From: Sulfurospirillum cavolei
Lineage (GTDB): Bacteria; Campylobacterota; Campylobacteria; Campylobacterales; Sulfurospirillaceae
DNA length: 64,000 bases
Direction: 5' to 3' (one strand)
NCBI RefSeq assembly: GCF_000813325.1
Contig: NZ_BBQE01000005.1
The position numbers and the translations under genes are program-made. The first letter of the stretch is position 1; every line of letters starts with the position of its first letter. A model generated the notes under the pieces. The model was not told the DNA's origin, ran no database searches, and saw only the letters and a program-made list of their open reading frames with translations. Shown here in pieces: positions 43,282 through 52,568 of this stretch.

Positions 43282-43578
43282 ATGAAAAAGGTCTTAGTCT
43301 TGGCTAGCATTTTATGCGCTACCTCAATTTTTGCCGCCGATGGGGCAACACTTTATAAAACCTGTGCTACATGTCACGGTGCAAAAGCGGAAAAAGCCGC
43401 TTTGAACAAATCTCAGATTATTGCCGGATGGAGTGCCGATAAAATCGCCGCTGCGCTCAACGGTTATAAAGCGGGTACTTACGGTGGTCCTTTGAAAGCA
43501 ACGATGGTAGGACAAGTTAAAAATCTTGACGCCGATGCGATCACTGCACTATCCAAATACATCGAAGGTCTTAAATAA
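43282..43578 (+). CDS. Periplasmic cytochrome c553
   Basis: 98 residues with signal peptide (cleavage after IFA). Haem motif CATCH near residue 31; distal Met likely in ATMVGQVKNLDADAI. It resembles the cytochrome at 18046 along most of its length. It faces a bd-like oxidoreductase with a fused cytochrome domain and could be its electron donor. It has its own strong promoter, so it is probably abundant. Confidence 0.92.
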   Translation: MKKVLVLASILCATSIFAADGATLYKTCATCHGAKAEKAALNKSQIIAGWSADKIAAALNGYKAGTYGGPLKATMVGQVKNLDADAITALSKYIEGLK

Positions 43579-43587
43579 CATTACATT

Positions 43588-43615
43588 GTGCCTTCTTTGT
43601 CTTCCAAAGAGGCAC
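43588..43615 (+). terminator. Terminator of the cytochrome c553 gene
   Basis: Stem GTGCC(T)TCTTTG / CAAAGAGGCAC with one bulged T and a five-base loop, ten bases after the stop codon, followed by GTTTCTT. Confidence 0.65.
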
Positions 43616-43632
43616 GTTTCTTCAACGAAAGC

Positions 43633-43665
43633 CGATACGCCGATTTATTTTGAATCGGCGTATCG
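43633..43665. terminator. Second hairpin between convergent cytochrome genes
   Basis: Perfect 13-bp arms CGATACGCCGATT and complement with a seven-base loop, just before the 3' end of the minus-strand oxidoreductase gene. Both flanks are T/A-rich. It probably terminates transcription from both sides. Confidence 0.7.
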
Positions 43666-43671
43666 TATGTT

Positions 43672-44865
43672 TTAGAGAATATTTTTAAACAAAGTTGCGA
43701 TTCCCCACGCAAAATAGATAGCCATCCACGCAATCATAATATAAAGCGTTGCTTGACCCAATTTCGTGACTACGACATCTTTAGAGCCGTCAAAAACACC
43801 CTCATTTTTACCGACTTTCCATGCCATCGTTAAAAGATATGCCACACCGACAAATCCCATAATCAAGAATGTCGATAAGAACATCACGATGGAAGGAATT
43901 TCCAAGTTCATCGGATAGTCGTAAATGCTGTATCCTAAAGCCGACATAATATTAAAACGAATCAACTCTCTCATGGTAGAGATCAACAGTGCAACCACGA
44001 CTAAAACCAAGGTCGTATAGTAGCTATTGCGATTCGTTTTTGCCATAGCAAGCAAAACCAATACGCCGATAATCGTCGCGATCGATACGGGATGAAAAAG
44101 GTATTTGATTTGCAACATCCACAAAACGAACAAGACCGCGCTGATCAAAAGACCTACAACCGCAAAATTGGTTCCTAATTTTGCGCTGTAGCTGATAAAC
44201 GAAGCGTCAAAATCTTTTCGCGTCGATAAAAAGCGGCTGTAGTTTTGCAAGAAAATACCTACGACGGGAATCGATAAGCTTACCATAAACGCCAATCGGA
44301 TTATATCCATATTAAACGTCCACCCGCTCGTATTGACGATACCGTTAGGTGCGTACATGTTCATCCAATCGTGCGGCATAATCGACGTAACCGCAAAACT
44401 ATGCATTAAAATTCCGGCAAATACCAAGATACCGAACGATACGAAACCGATCAACGAATGTCCCGTTCGTTGCGCTTTGTGCGCATAATAGTACCAATAG
44501 TACATACAATAACCGACGATCATCGTATACACGAAGATAAAAATCCACATACCCGAAAGCGTATTGGTAACATACCAGTTCGGATCATAGATGACTTGCG
44601 TAAAAAGAAGCGGTGCAACACCTAAAACGATCAAGATAGAAACACTGATCTTACCCGTTTGAATCAAATGCGGCGTAAGGATACTCCAATGTTTGTCCTG
44701 ATTTCCTTTTGCCGAACCGTAAAGCGAAAGACCCATAGCGCCCAATGAAAGCAGTACAAATGCCGCATGCAACGCCCACGTTAAAATATAAAGTACTTGA
44801 AAAACTATGGGATAAAATGGAACTCCCGCGGGATCCCTAAGCGCTAATAATACTGATGCGTCCAT
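43672..44865 (-). CDS. Second membrane subunit of a cytochrome bd-like oxidoreductase (CydA'-like)
   Basis: 397 residues, about nine helices, no CxxCH. The N-terminus LHAAFVLLSLGAMGLSLYGS aligns by eye with IHILFSHTSVGAAMLFAFLA of the partner subunit and with the haem b595 His region of CydA. A later segment, WTFNMDIIRLAFMVSLSIPV, matches NTFPHMFLRIGFMIMMSGVI of the partner but without the histidine. It thus looks like a paralogue of subunit I that has lost one haem ligand rather than a CydB. It starts 9 nt after the subunit I stop. Confidence 0.7.
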   Translation of the reverse strand: MDASVLLALRDPAGVPFYPIVFQVLYILTWALHAAFVLLSLGAMGLSLYGSAKGNQDKHWSILTPHLIQTGKISVSILIVLGVAPLLFTQVIYDPNWYVTNTLSGMWIFIFVYTMIVGYCMYYWYYYAHKAQRTGHSLIGFVSFGILVFAGILMHSFAVTSIMPHDWMNMYAPNGIVNTSGWTFNMDIIRLAFMVSLSIPVVGIFLQNYSRFLSTRKDFDASFISYSAKLGTNFAVVGLLISAVLFVLWMLQIKYLFHPVSIATIIGVLVLLAMAKTNRNSYYTTLVLVVVALLISTMRELIRFNIMSALGYSIYDYPMNLEIPSIVMFLSTFLIMGFVGVAYLLTMAWKVGKNEGVFDGSKDVVVTKLGQATLYIMIAWMAIYFAWGIATLFKNIL

Positions 44866-44874
44866 TATTTCTCC

Positions 44875-46212
44875 TTAGTAGTGTAACGATGCAAAATATT
44901 CCGCGATCGCATCGTATTCTGTTTCTGGTAATTTGAGTGTCGGCATATATGAGAATGCACCCTCACCCATCGCATACAAGATGGATTTGATACCCTCTTT
45001 GTCCATACCCGTTAGCCTATCTTTGAGAGGTCTGAAGACACCCGTCTTCTCTAAAGAGTGGCAGTTGGAACATGCCATTTTGGCTAAAAGTTCACCGGCA
45101 TCCTTTCTATTTTCATCGGTAATCGTTTTAAGACGCGCAGGGACGAAAGGATTGAGGTGCAAAAGCCCTTTCTCGGCGATAATCGGAAGCTCGCTTTTGA
45201 TGTTTTTACCGGGAACGTCTCGGCTGATAATTTGATTGGAATAGATGTATTGTCCTGCAACGTAAGGCTTACGCATAGACTCCCTTAACTTCTCTCCCGA
45301 CCATAAACCGGAGATCAAAATAACACCAATCATAACGCTCGCTATAACAGGATTAATCCATCTTGGCTTAATAATCGCAATGGCAAAGTAAGCGACAAAT
45401 ACCAATGTTAAGATAATTCTATTTTGAATAATGGCATCTTTTGAGAAAGCAAAAACCGCATGAGCGTTTTCGGGAAGCGTACCCATATACCAAATAAAGA
45501 AAAACAAAGTTATGAAACCGCCGATAATGCTGATGTAACCCATCTTGCGGCTGAGCTCGTTGGAGAGTTCTTCATTCTCTTTACGCATCGAACTGGAAAT
45601 AACCAAACCGATAACGCCCGACATCATGATCATAAAGCCTATGCGTAAGAACATATGCGGGAACGTATTGATACCGAAGAAGGCATCGCTTGCGCTTCCC
45701 GTTGCATAGAAGGCTTGCGTTCCGGGCCACATCATAAAACTGATAATACCGATGATAAGCGCCAAGGTTCCGACCGAAGCTAGCGCAAACGTATAGGTGA
45801 GTTTGAGGTGTGTTTTTCGATCGATTCTATCGATAAAGTAGACCAGCACGAAAACACCGATGACTTCATAGATAAAAAATACCCATTCGGTTGCCCATAC
45901 CCATACGAAGTTATGAATAAGCGCACTAATACCTCTCGGGCTTGCCGCCGTTGCGGTATTCCAGATACCAGGTCCTGTGATGGAACCTAAAACATATGAG
46001 AAAATCAGCAAAAACATACCGTATTTTTTCATATACGGATAATAATCGCTTCGATTCTCTTTGTACGCTTTGTGCGCTAAAAAGGCAAAAAGCATCGCCG
46101 CACCGACCGACGTATGCGAGAATAAGATGTGTATCGTACCCGTTATACCCATCATCCAAGCACTTCCATATTCAGGAAAATAAAACAACGGGAATTGCCC
46201 TATTATATCCAT
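44875..46212 (-). CDS. Cytochrome bd-like oxidoreductase subunit I with C-terminal cytochrome c domain
   Basis: 445 residues from the ATG at 46212, with AGGAG close upstream. The first 320 are membrane-spanning and CydA-like: a His in TIHILFSHTSVG, the acidic pair in ATEWVFFIYEVIGVFVLVYF and a His in NTFPHMFLRIGF. The last 80 residues are a cytochrome c domain with CSNCH and a probable Met ligand in FSYMPTLKLPE. No quinol-binding Q-loop is obvious, so the donor is more likely cytochrome c than quinol. It may belong to the c-haem-containing (OR-C-type) branch of the bd superfamily. Reaction (oxygen or other) unproven. Confidence 0.75.
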   Translation of the reverse strand: MDIIGQFPLFYFPEYGSAWMMGITGTIHILFSHTSVGAAMLFAFLAHKAYKENRSDYYPYMKKYGMFLLIFSYVLGSITGPGIWNTATAASPRGISALIHNFVWVWATEWVFFIYEVIGVFVLVYFIDRIDRKTHLKLTYTFALASVGTLALIIGIISFMMWPGTQAFYATGSASDAFFGINTFPHMFLRIGFMIMMSGVIGLVISSSMRKENEELSNELSRKMGYISIIGGFITLFFFIWYMGTLPENAHAVFAFSKDAIIQNRIILTLVFVAYFAIAIIKPRWINPVIASVMIGVILISGLWSGEKLRESMRKPYVAGQYIYSNQIISRDVPGKNIKSELPIIAEKGLLHLNPFVPARLKTITDENRKDAGELLAKMACSNCHSLEKTGVFRPLKDRLTGMDKEGIKSILYAMGEGAFSYMPTLKLPETEYDAIAEYFASLHY

Positions 46213-46247
46213 GAAGTCTCCTTTGTGTAAAATTTTTAACAACTAGG

Positions 46248-46253
46248 ATTATA
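46248..46253 (-). promoter_or_regulatory. -10 element of the bd-like oxidoreductase operon
   Basis: TATAAT on the minus strand, 36 nt before the start codon, with long A/T tracts upstream. Extended TG-type -10 is not present. Confidence 0.5.
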
Positions 46254-46390
46254 GGAGCACCGTGTTAAATAAGTGTTAATTTTAATTTTTTTTAATTTTT
46301 TACATCAATAATGAAACAGAATATTTCCTTAAAGAATCATTTTTGGAAGCTTACATGTGAAGAACTCTCGTGAAAGAAGGAGGAAAAAAT

Positions 46391-46424
46391 AAAAGCATTT
46401 GCGCCAAAGTGCAACCTTGGCGCA
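46391..46424 (-). terminator. Terminator of the malate synthase gene
   Basis: On the minus strand an eight-bp stem TGCGCCAA/TTGGCGCA with a nine-base loop, followed by AAATGCTTTTATTTTTT. It is a classical intrinsic terminator. Confidence 0.8.
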
Positions 46425-46449
46425 TCGTGAAGAAAGAGTATTTTACGGA

Positions 46450-48615
46450 TTATTCGGGTAACGCTTGTTTGACCTCTTTGCGCTTAACATGTAAGATAAA
46501 TTCCGTATAGCCGTTCGGCTGACTTCGACCTTTAAAAATAAGTTCGCATGCGGCTTGAAAAGCGATGCTCTTACCAAAATGCGGTGCCATCGGACGGTAT
46601 TTCGGATCGTGCGCATTTTGCACATCGACGACGCGTGCCATTTTTTCCAAGATCTCTTTAACCTCTTTCTCGTCGATGATACCGTGGTGTAACCAATTGG
46701 CAAGATGTTGACTCGAGATGCGAAGCGTCGCTCGATCTTCCATCAACTCGATATTATGAATATCGGGGACTTTGGAACAACCGATACCTTGCTCGACCCA
46801 ACGTACGACGTAACCTAAAATACTTTGGACGTTATTTTCGACCTCCTGCATCACCTCTTCGCGTGAAAGCGTACGATCCAACAACGGCGGCGTTAAAATA
46901 TCTTCGACGCATGCAATTTTGCGTGTTCGAATTTCTTCAAGCTTTTTAAAAACGTTCACATCGTGGTAATGCAACGCGTGTAATGTCGCCGCCGTCGGAG
47001 AAGGAACCCATGCCGTCGTAGCACCTGCAAGCGGATGAGCGATTTTTTGCGTTAGCATTTTTTGCATCGCGTCGGGCATCGTCCACATGCCTTTGCCGAT
47101 TTGCGCATGCAAAGCAAATCCGGATTCAAGTGCGATATCGACGTTACGGTTTTCATACGCTTTGAGCCAAACGCTTTGTTTCATCTCCTCTTTGGGTAAA
47201 ACCGGACCGTACTCCATACAACTGTGGATTTCATCGCCCGTTCGATCTAAAAAGCCCGTATTGACAAAAAAAACACGCTCTTTCGCTCGTCGGATACATT
47301 CTAAAAGATTGATGCTCGTGCGTCTTTCTTCATCCATAATGCCCATCTTAATCGTATACGCAGGTAGTCCTAATACCTCTTCGACGCGTGCGAAAACTTC
47401 ATTGACGTAGGAAATTTCTTCAGGTCCGTGACATTTGGGTTTGACGATATAGATATTAGCGGCAACGCTATTACGCAATCCGCTCTCTTTTTTAAGGTCG
47501 TGAAGCGCGCACGATGCCGTTACAAACGCATCTAATAATCCTTCGGCTATCGGTTTTTCGTTACATGTAACACAAGAACTCATCATATGAAGCCCGACGT
47601 TTCGCACCAATAAAAGAGCGCGCCCTTTGAGGACAAACGGCGTACCGTCTTTGGAATAAAACGTTTTATCGGGGTTGAGTGCGCGCACGATCGTTTGAGT
47701 TTTATGTTCAAAACTGACGTTTAAATCACCCTTCATCATTCCGAGCCAATGGCGGTAAATGTGGATTTTATCTTCCGTATCGACTGCGGCAACGGAATCC
47801 TCGCAATCTTGAATTACGCTCAACGCCGATTCGAGGATTATATCTTGAATACCCGCAAGATTTGTCTGCCCTATCGCGCCGTTACGATCTAAACGAATTT
47901 CGACATGTAAGCCGTTATTCTGAAATAAAAGGCTGCTCGGCTCGCAACGTTCTCCCGTATATCCGACCCATTTTTCAGGTTCGCGAAGCGAAACGTCGTT
48001 TCCGCCTAAACACTGTGCCGTTAGTGCATTTCCTTCCAAACGAAAGGCTTCGACGTCGGCATAACTGCCTGAATTTAAAGGAAAAATCCGGTCTAAAAAA
48101 GCATAAACGAATTCAAAAACTTTTTCGCCGCGCTTGGGATTGTAGGCAAAGCGTTTTTCGTACGGTTCGGTATCTTCAATAACATCCGTGCCGTACAACG
48201 CATCGAGCAAGCTTCCCCATCGCGCATTGGCGGCATTGAGCGCATAACGCGCATTGTCTGCCGGAACGACTAACTGCGGTGCGGCACTATCGGAAATTTC
48301 CGGATCCATCATACCGGCGGTAATTTCAAACGGCTCTTTTTCATCCAAGTAATAGCCGATCTCTTTTAAAAAAGCGATATGTTCTTCTTGATTGAATGTT
48401 TTTTGATGGTTTTTGTACCACATGTCAAGTTGTGACTGGAACACGTCTCTCTTTCGCAGTAATTGGATGTTGCGAGGTCCAAAATCCAATACCGCCGTTT
48501 CAAAACCGTTCCAAAAAGCTTCGACGCTTATGCCGGTGTCGGGTAAAACTTCATTACCGATAAAATCGTACAATGCCGTATCGATCTGCAATGTTCCGTA
48601 CGCGATGCTTTTCAT
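46450..48615 (-). CDS. glcB: Malate synthase G
   Basis: Condenses glyoxylate with acetyl-CoA to malate. The 721-residue monomeric form matches the MSG family (about 720). Visible motifs: RWGSLLDALYGTDVI, the Mg/acyl-CoA region IQDIILESALSVIQDCEDSV, FVNTGFLDRTGDEIHSCME, and the C-terminal MAPHFGKSIAFQAACELIF. No isocitrate lyase gene is next to it, so glyoxylate may come from glycolate or elsewhere. It is a single gene with its own terminator. Confidence 0.96.
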   Translation of the reverse strand: MKSIAYGTLQIDTALYDFIGNEVLPDTGISVEAFWNGFETAVLDFGPRNIQLLRKRDVFQSQLDMWYKNHQKTFNQEEHIAFLKEIGYYLDEKEPFEITAGMMDPEISDSAAPQLVVPADNARYALNAANARWGSLLDALYGTDVIEDTEPYEKRFAYNPKRGEKVFEFVYAFLDRIFPLNSGSYADVEAFRLEGNALTAQCLGGNDVSLREPEKWVGYTGERCEPSSLLFQNNGLHVEIRLDRNGAIGQTNLAGIQDIILESALSVIQDCEDSVAAVDTEDKIHIYRHWLGMMKGDLNVSFEHKTQTIVRALNPDKTFYSKDGTPFVLKGRALLLVRNVGLHMMSSCVTCNEKPIAEGLLDAFVTASCALHDLKKESGLRNSVAANIYIVKPKCHGPEEISYVNEVFARVEEVLGLPAYTIKMGIMDEERRTSINLLECIRRAKERVFFVNTGFLDRTGDEIHSCMEYGPVLPKEEMKQSVWLKAYENRNVDIALESGFALHAQIGKGMWTMPDAMQKMLTQKIAHPLAGATTAWVPSPTAATLHALHYHDVNVFKKLEEIRTRKIACVEDILTPPLLDRTLSREEVMQEVENNVQSILGYVVRWVEQGIGCSKVPDIHNIELMEDRATLRISSQHLANWLHHGIIDEKEVKEILEKMARVVDVQNAHDPKYRPMAPHFGKSIAFQAACELIFKGRSQPNGYTEFILHVKRKEVKQALPE

Positions 48616-48672
48616 TTTTATTCCTTTGAATCCATTAAGATGATTACAGCGTTAGTATCCCTAATCGATCGT

Positions 48673-49038
48673 TCAGTATTGCGACCATTGCCATAAACCG
48701 AAACACCAAATCACTACGCATACGCCGATGCTCAAAAAAACGACGGTACTGCCCATATCTTTAGCGCGTCCGGCCATTTCATGATGCTCGAGCGTAACCA
48801 GATCGGTTACGCGCTCGATCGCACTGTTAATCGCTTCGGCAATCAATATGCCCGTCAGCGAAGAAAACATGAGAAGTTTATACCACAACTCCAACGAAAA
48901 AAACCATAAAAGCGGAATCAAGACGCACACGGCAACCAATTCGATTCGAAACGAAGTTTCCGTTAATAAAAGATCTTTAAGCCCCTTAAGCGCATACGAG
49001 GTATTTTTAATAAAATGGTATTTGGGTTGATTTCTCAC
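48673..49038 (-). CDS. dgkA: Diacylglycerol kinase (prokaryotic, membrane)
   Basis: 121 residues from a GTG at 49038, chosen because AAGGA lies 5 nt upstream and the length matches E. coli DgkA; ATG codons farther upstream lack a site. Three helices and the signature EAINSAIERVTDLVTLEHHE, then AKDMGSTVVFLS, are present. It recycles diacylglycerol to phosphatidate in the inner membrane. Confidence 0.92.
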   Translation of the reverse strand: MRNQPKYHFIKNTSYALKGLKDLLLTETSFRIELVAVCVLIPLLWFFSLELWYKLLMFSSLTGILIAEAINSAIERVTDLVTLEHHEMAGRAKDMGSTVVFLSIGVCVVIWCFGLWQWSQY

Positions 49039-49119
49039 GTGTATCCTTTGCATCGATATCCAAAATAAAAGCAATCATTTCAATTATTTTTTTTAATATT
49101 ACGGTACGAAAACGTATCG

Positions 49120-49125
49120 TATAAT
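49120..49125 (+). promoter_or_regulatory. -10 element of the DsrE-like gene
   Basis: TATAAT 31 nt before the start codon. An imperfect dyad (GGTACGAAAACGTATC) overlaps the upstream promoter region and might be an operator. Confidence 0.5.
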
Positions 49126-49156
49126 AACGCCATCTTCAACTCTAAAGGAGCCTTCA

Positions 49157-49594
49157 ATGAAAGCATCCCGTTTACTTCTAGCCGCGCTGGTCGCCGCGAT
49201 TCCCTCGTATCTTTTAGCCTCGGAAATCAAAGGCTTAAACGTTTTAATGACCTCTGCCGATGCCCAAACCCAAATGATGGGAATGGTGCTTTCCGCCAGC
49301 GTCCTAAACGACCAGAAAAAAGCGGTTACGATCACGCTTTGCGGACCTGCCGCCAACTTGGCTCTTAAAGAGTTTACCTCGCCGAATGTTAAAAAACCCG
49401 ACGGAAGCGAAGCCAATCCGAAAACTGCGCTTCAAGGCTTGATGAAAGCCGGTGCTAGCGTTTCTGTTTGCCCTCTTTTCTTACCGAATGCCGGCAAAGA
49501 GGCTTCATCTCTCATCGAAGGCATCAGCGTCGCGAAACCGCCGATGGTAGCGGCCGGTTTGACAAATCCGGAATTTCATACCGCCAGTTTCTAA
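49157..49594 (+). CDS. Exported DsrE/DsrF-like protein
   Basis: 145 residues with a signal peptide (cleavage after YLLAS). The mature protein fits the DsrE-like alpha/beta fold: GLNVLMTSADAQTQMMGMVL, the Cys-containing VTITLCGPAANLAL and SVSVCPLFLPNAG. In other bacteria exported DsrE-like proteins occur near sulfur metabolism genes, but none is next to this one. Single gene; AAAGGAG site 7 nt upstream. Confidence 0.75.
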   Translation: MKASRLLLAALVAAIPSYLLASEIKGLNVLMTSADAQTQMMGMVLSASVLNDQKKAVTITLCGPAANLALKEFTSPNVKKPDGSEANPKTALQGLMKAGASVSVCPLFLPNAGKEASSLIEGISVAKPPMVAAGLTNPEFHTASF

Positions 49595-49626
49595 CATCCT
49601 ACTTGGTCGTAACCGCATCAATGCGT

Positions 49627-49941
49627 TTACGACCGTTCCTCAAAACAGATATTTTTTGCCACATACCATTTGACGATAGCCAAAGTCGAATAATTCATCT
49701 CCCGCTGCACCGGAGGAATGGAAGCAATACGCATCTTAGAACTCACGATGCCGCTAACCAGTGTTAAAAATAGAAAAAAAGCAATGCCGATCCATACGTT
49801 GTACGCATATCCCAGCCAACCGCCTAAAAGAAGCGGCGTAAAACTGATCGCCGTATACACTACGACCATCATCAAACGACACTTAAAACCTCGAACACGA
49901 GGCACTGGCTCGATGAGAGGCGGTAAAGAATCGTCGCTCAT
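49627..49941 (-). CDS. Small membrane protein of unknown function
   Basis: 104 residues with two predicted helices (about 25-45 and 47-68, LLLGGWLGYAYNVWIGIAFFL). The ATG abuts the yajQ stop (TAGATG), so it is probably translationally coupled to it as the last gene of the rpsU/yajQ cluster. The C-terminus is cytoplasmic, basic and contains one cysteine. No family recognised. Confidence 0.7.
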   Translation of the reverse strand: MSDDSLPPLIEPVPRVRGFKCRLMMVVVYTAISFTPLLLGGWLGYAYNVWIGIAFFLFLTLVSGIVSSKMRIASIPPVQREMNYSTLAIVKWYVAKNICFEERS

Positions 49942-50439
49942 CTATTTTAAGTTGGTAAAATTGACCGGAAAATCAAAATCGCATCCACGAATCGCTTTGA
50001 TCGCTTCTTGCAAATCATCAATCGACTTACCCTCGACTCTTACGACGTCGCCGCGAATCGAAGCTTGAACTTTGAGTTTAAGTTCTTTGATCTCTTTAAC
50101 GATTTTTTTGGCATCGTCGCTTGAAATCGCATCGACAATCGCAACCGTTACTTTCGTATTGCCGCCGCTTGAAGGTTCGCGTTTACTCTCTTTTAACGCT
50201 TTAGCGGAAATATCGCGTTTGATCGCTTCAGAAACCAAGGCATCGACCATAGCGTCGGCTTTGTTATCGCTGGTCGTAATCAGCGTAAACGCTTTGTTCT
50301 TTTCGTTATAATCAAACTCACATGTAATCCCTTTAAAATCCCAACGATTGGTGATCACTTTTTTTGCTTGCTCGTAAGCGTCTTTGAGTTTTTGTTTATC
50401 GATCTCGGCCGTAATATCAAAACTGTGTTCTTTTGCCAT
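49942..50439 (-). CDS. yajQ: YajQ-family nucleotide-binding protein (UPF0234)
   Basis: 165 residues, typical length. The N-terminus HSFDITAEIDKQKLKDAYEQ and blocks NRWDFKG and KKIVKEIKELKLKVQASI are diagnostic. Members bind nucleotides, and a Xanthomonas homologue binds cyclic-di-GMP. AAGGAG lies before the ATG. Corresponds to C. jejuni Cj0374. Confidence 0.93.
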   Translation of the reverse strand: MAKEHSFDITAEIDKQKLKDAYEQAKKVITNRWDFKGITCEFDYNEKNKAFTLITTSDNKADAMVDALVSEAIKRDISAKALKESKREPSSGGNTKVTVAIVDAISSDDAKKIVKEIKELKLKVQASIRGDVVRVEGKSIDDLQEAIKAIRGCDFDFPVNFTNLK

Positions 50440-50448
50440 ACGTTCTCC

Positions 50449-51381
50449 TTATCGGTTTAAAAATGTTTGAATGTTTTGAACAACCAAGTCCATAAGCTTT
50501 TTGCGTGCTTCCATGCTTGCCCACGCAATATGCGGTGTGATGATGAGGCGTTCTTGATGTTTGGCATGTAAGAGTGGATGATGCGCTTTCATCGGTTCGA
50601 TTTCTAAGACGTCAAGCCCGACGTACAGCTCTTTTTCATCGATAATTTTTGCTAACGCCGCTTCATCGACGATACCGCCGCGACCGACGTTCACAAGTAT
50701 GCTACCCTCTTTGATGGTCGCTAACGCGTTTGCATCGATTATATTTTTCGTTTGAGGGTTCAAGGGTGCGTGAATCGTAATAATATCGCACGTTTTAAGC
50801 ATTGTTTCCAGCGACAAACGCTCGTACACGGCATCGTTGTTTGCACCGCTTGTCGAATAATACGCCACCTCGGCACCAAACGCCGTCGCAATTTTGGCAA
50901 CCTCTTTGCCGATAGTTCCAAGACCGATAATGCCCCAACGTTTTCCCTTGATTTCCCAAAACGGTTTTTCGATATGCGTAAAACTTGCGGCTTTTACCCA
51001 ACCGCCGTTTTTGACAAAATCGTTATAATATGCGCTTTTACCGATGAGATCCAACACTAACATAACAGTCGTTTGCGCAACCGAAGCGGTCGAATATCCC
51101 GCTACGTTTTTGACCTCAATGCCTTTGACCTTAGCATATTCCAAATCCACGTTGTTCGTTCCCGTCGCGGTCACGCAAATAAGTTTAATATCGGGACATG
51201 CATCCATCACTTCTTGATCAATCACGACTTTATTGCTCAGAACGATCTGTGCATCCGCAATATGGGCTATTCGCTCGTCCGTACGCGTCATATCAAATGT
51301 TTTGAACTCGCCCAATGCGTGAAATGCGCTTAAATCGATATCGTTTCCCAATGTTCCGGCATCTAAAAAAACTATTGTCAT
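50449..51381 (-). CDS. D-2-hydroxyacid dehydrogenase (NAD-dependent)
   Basis: 310 residues of the D-isomer-specific 2-hydroxyacid dehydrogenase family. NAD-binding GLGTIGKEVA, catalytic Arg in LVNVGRGGIVDE, Glu in DVLEIEP and His in IITPHIAWAS are all present. Likely substrates are hydroxypyruvate/glycerate or lactate-like acids; not resolvable. Corresponds to C. jejuni Cj0373 in the same order. Confidence 0.92.
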   Translation of the reverse strand: MTIVFLDAGTLGNDIDLSAFHALGEFKTFDMTRTDERIAHIADAQIVLSNKVVIDQEVMDACPDIKLICVTATGTNNVDLEYAKVKGIEVKNVAGYSTASVAQTTVMLVLDLIGKSAYYNDFVKNGGWVKAASFTHIEKPFWEIKGKRWGIIGLGTIGKEVAKIATAFGAEVAYYSTSGANNDAVYERLSLETMLKTCDIITIHAPLNPQTKNIIDANALATIKEGSILVNVGRGGIVDEAALAKIIDEKELYVGLDVLEIEPMKAHHPLLHAKHQERLIITPHIAWASMEARKKLMDLVVQNIQTFLNR

Positions 51382-51384
51382 ACT

Positions 51385-52566
51385 CTAATCCTTAATACGA
51401 TGTCCTACGAATTTCGAGAAATTTTCCATAATGAGTCCACCGCGTCTAAAACCAAGACCGCATCCCTCATATGCAAAGAAAACACCCGCTTGATAGGAAC
51501 GGTTCTCGTTGTCTTTGGGAAGTTCGACGTATTCTTGATAAATCGGTTTGAACCCTTTATACTCGCCTTCCGTTTTTTCAATGACGTTCATCGCTTCGTC
51601 AAAAATGACGGTATTGGCACCCTCACGTCCGAAAGCACGTTTTTCGACCTGTTTTTTACCTTTAAGCGGCTCAAACGACGTTTCTAACAATAAAGGATGG
51701 TTCGGGAAAAGATCCCAAAGAATTTTCATAAACGCTTTACTTTGAAACAGAAGGGTATAGGCAGGATTGAGAATAATCGCTTGTTGTTCGCGTACGATCT
51801 CGTCTAACAATAACGCCAAGTCGCCCTCTTCGATCGCGATATTTTCCCACGGAACGAGTTTAAACCAATACTCGAAATTTTCGTCGCCTTTAAAAATACC
51901 CTCTTTGCCGTTGAAACCGACTTCGTCGACATACGCAAAATCGGTATGAAATCCTGCCTCGTTGGCGGCGATTTGTAAAAAACGAACCGTATTTTCATCT
52001 TCGATACTTCCGCGAATCGATGAAAAAAGGATTTTCCACCCTTCGTAATACTGTGCAAAATCTTCCGTATCGCCGCCTAAAACGACCAAGCGTTTGAAAT
52101 TTTCTTTAAGTGCTTCAAACACGGTGTTAAACTGCTTAGCTTCATCCATTCCGTTTGCTTTGAGCATCGCCCACTGAATAATTGCCGTTTCATACAACGA
52201 AGTCGGCGTATCGGCGTTAAATTCAAGCAACTTAATCGGTTTCCCGTCCACGCCTCCTGCAAAATCGAAACGCCCGTAAAGATGCCAATGCACGTCGTTT
52301 TCCCACGAATTTTTGATCAATTCCACCAAATTAAAAGGGATATTGAGTTCATGAAAAAGATTGTTATCGATAACGTACTGCCCTGCTTCCGCGTACATGT
52401 CGTACAATTCGTTTGCCGCTTCGTAGTACGCTTCCGCCTCTTGCGGCGTAATCACGATTAATTCGTCCGCAACATACGACGTTTGGTCTTGATCCGTATG
52501 CCAATAAAAACCGATGGATTCTAAAAATTCTTTGCTTAAAGGTTTAATTTTTTCTACATGTAACAT
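51385..52566 (-). CDS. Glutathionylspermidine-synthase-family ATP-grasp protein (YgiC/YjfC-like)
   Basis: 393 residues. This is the C-terminal synthetase-type fold alone, without the amidase domain of GspS. Blocks: LYGRFDFAGGVDGKPIKLLEFNADTP (split here as FDFAGG and LLEFNADTPTSL), then EGANTVIF and an ending AGVFFAYEGCGLGFRRGG. It should ligate a carboxylate to an amine, but the substrates of this stand-alone group are not known to me. Corresponds to C. jejuni Cj0372. Confidence 0.88.
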   Translation of the reverse strand: MLHVEKIKPLSKEFLESIGFYWHTDQDQTSYVADELIVITPQEAEAYYEAANELYDMYAEAGQYVIDNNLFHELNIPFNLVELIKNSWENDVHWHLYGRFDFAGGVDGKPIKLLEFNADTPTSLYETAIIQWAMLKANGMDEAKQFNTVFEALKENFKRLVVLGGDTEDFAQYYEGWKILFSSIRGSIEDENTVRFLQIAANEAGFHTDFAYVDEVGFNGKEGIFKGDENFEYWFKLVPWENIAIEEGDLALLLDEIVREQQAIILNPAYTLLFQSKAFMKILWDLFPNHPLLLETSFEPLKGKKQVEKRAFGREGANTVIFDEAMNVIEKTEGEYKGFKPIYQEYVELPKDNENRSYQAGVFFAYEGCGLGFRRGGLIMENFSKFVGHRIKD

Positions 52567-52568
52567 GA

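Noticed and set aside
43672..44865. Ordinary CydB subunit
   Set aside because: Its helices resemble subunit I rather than CydB, and it is the partner of a cytochrome c-fused protein.
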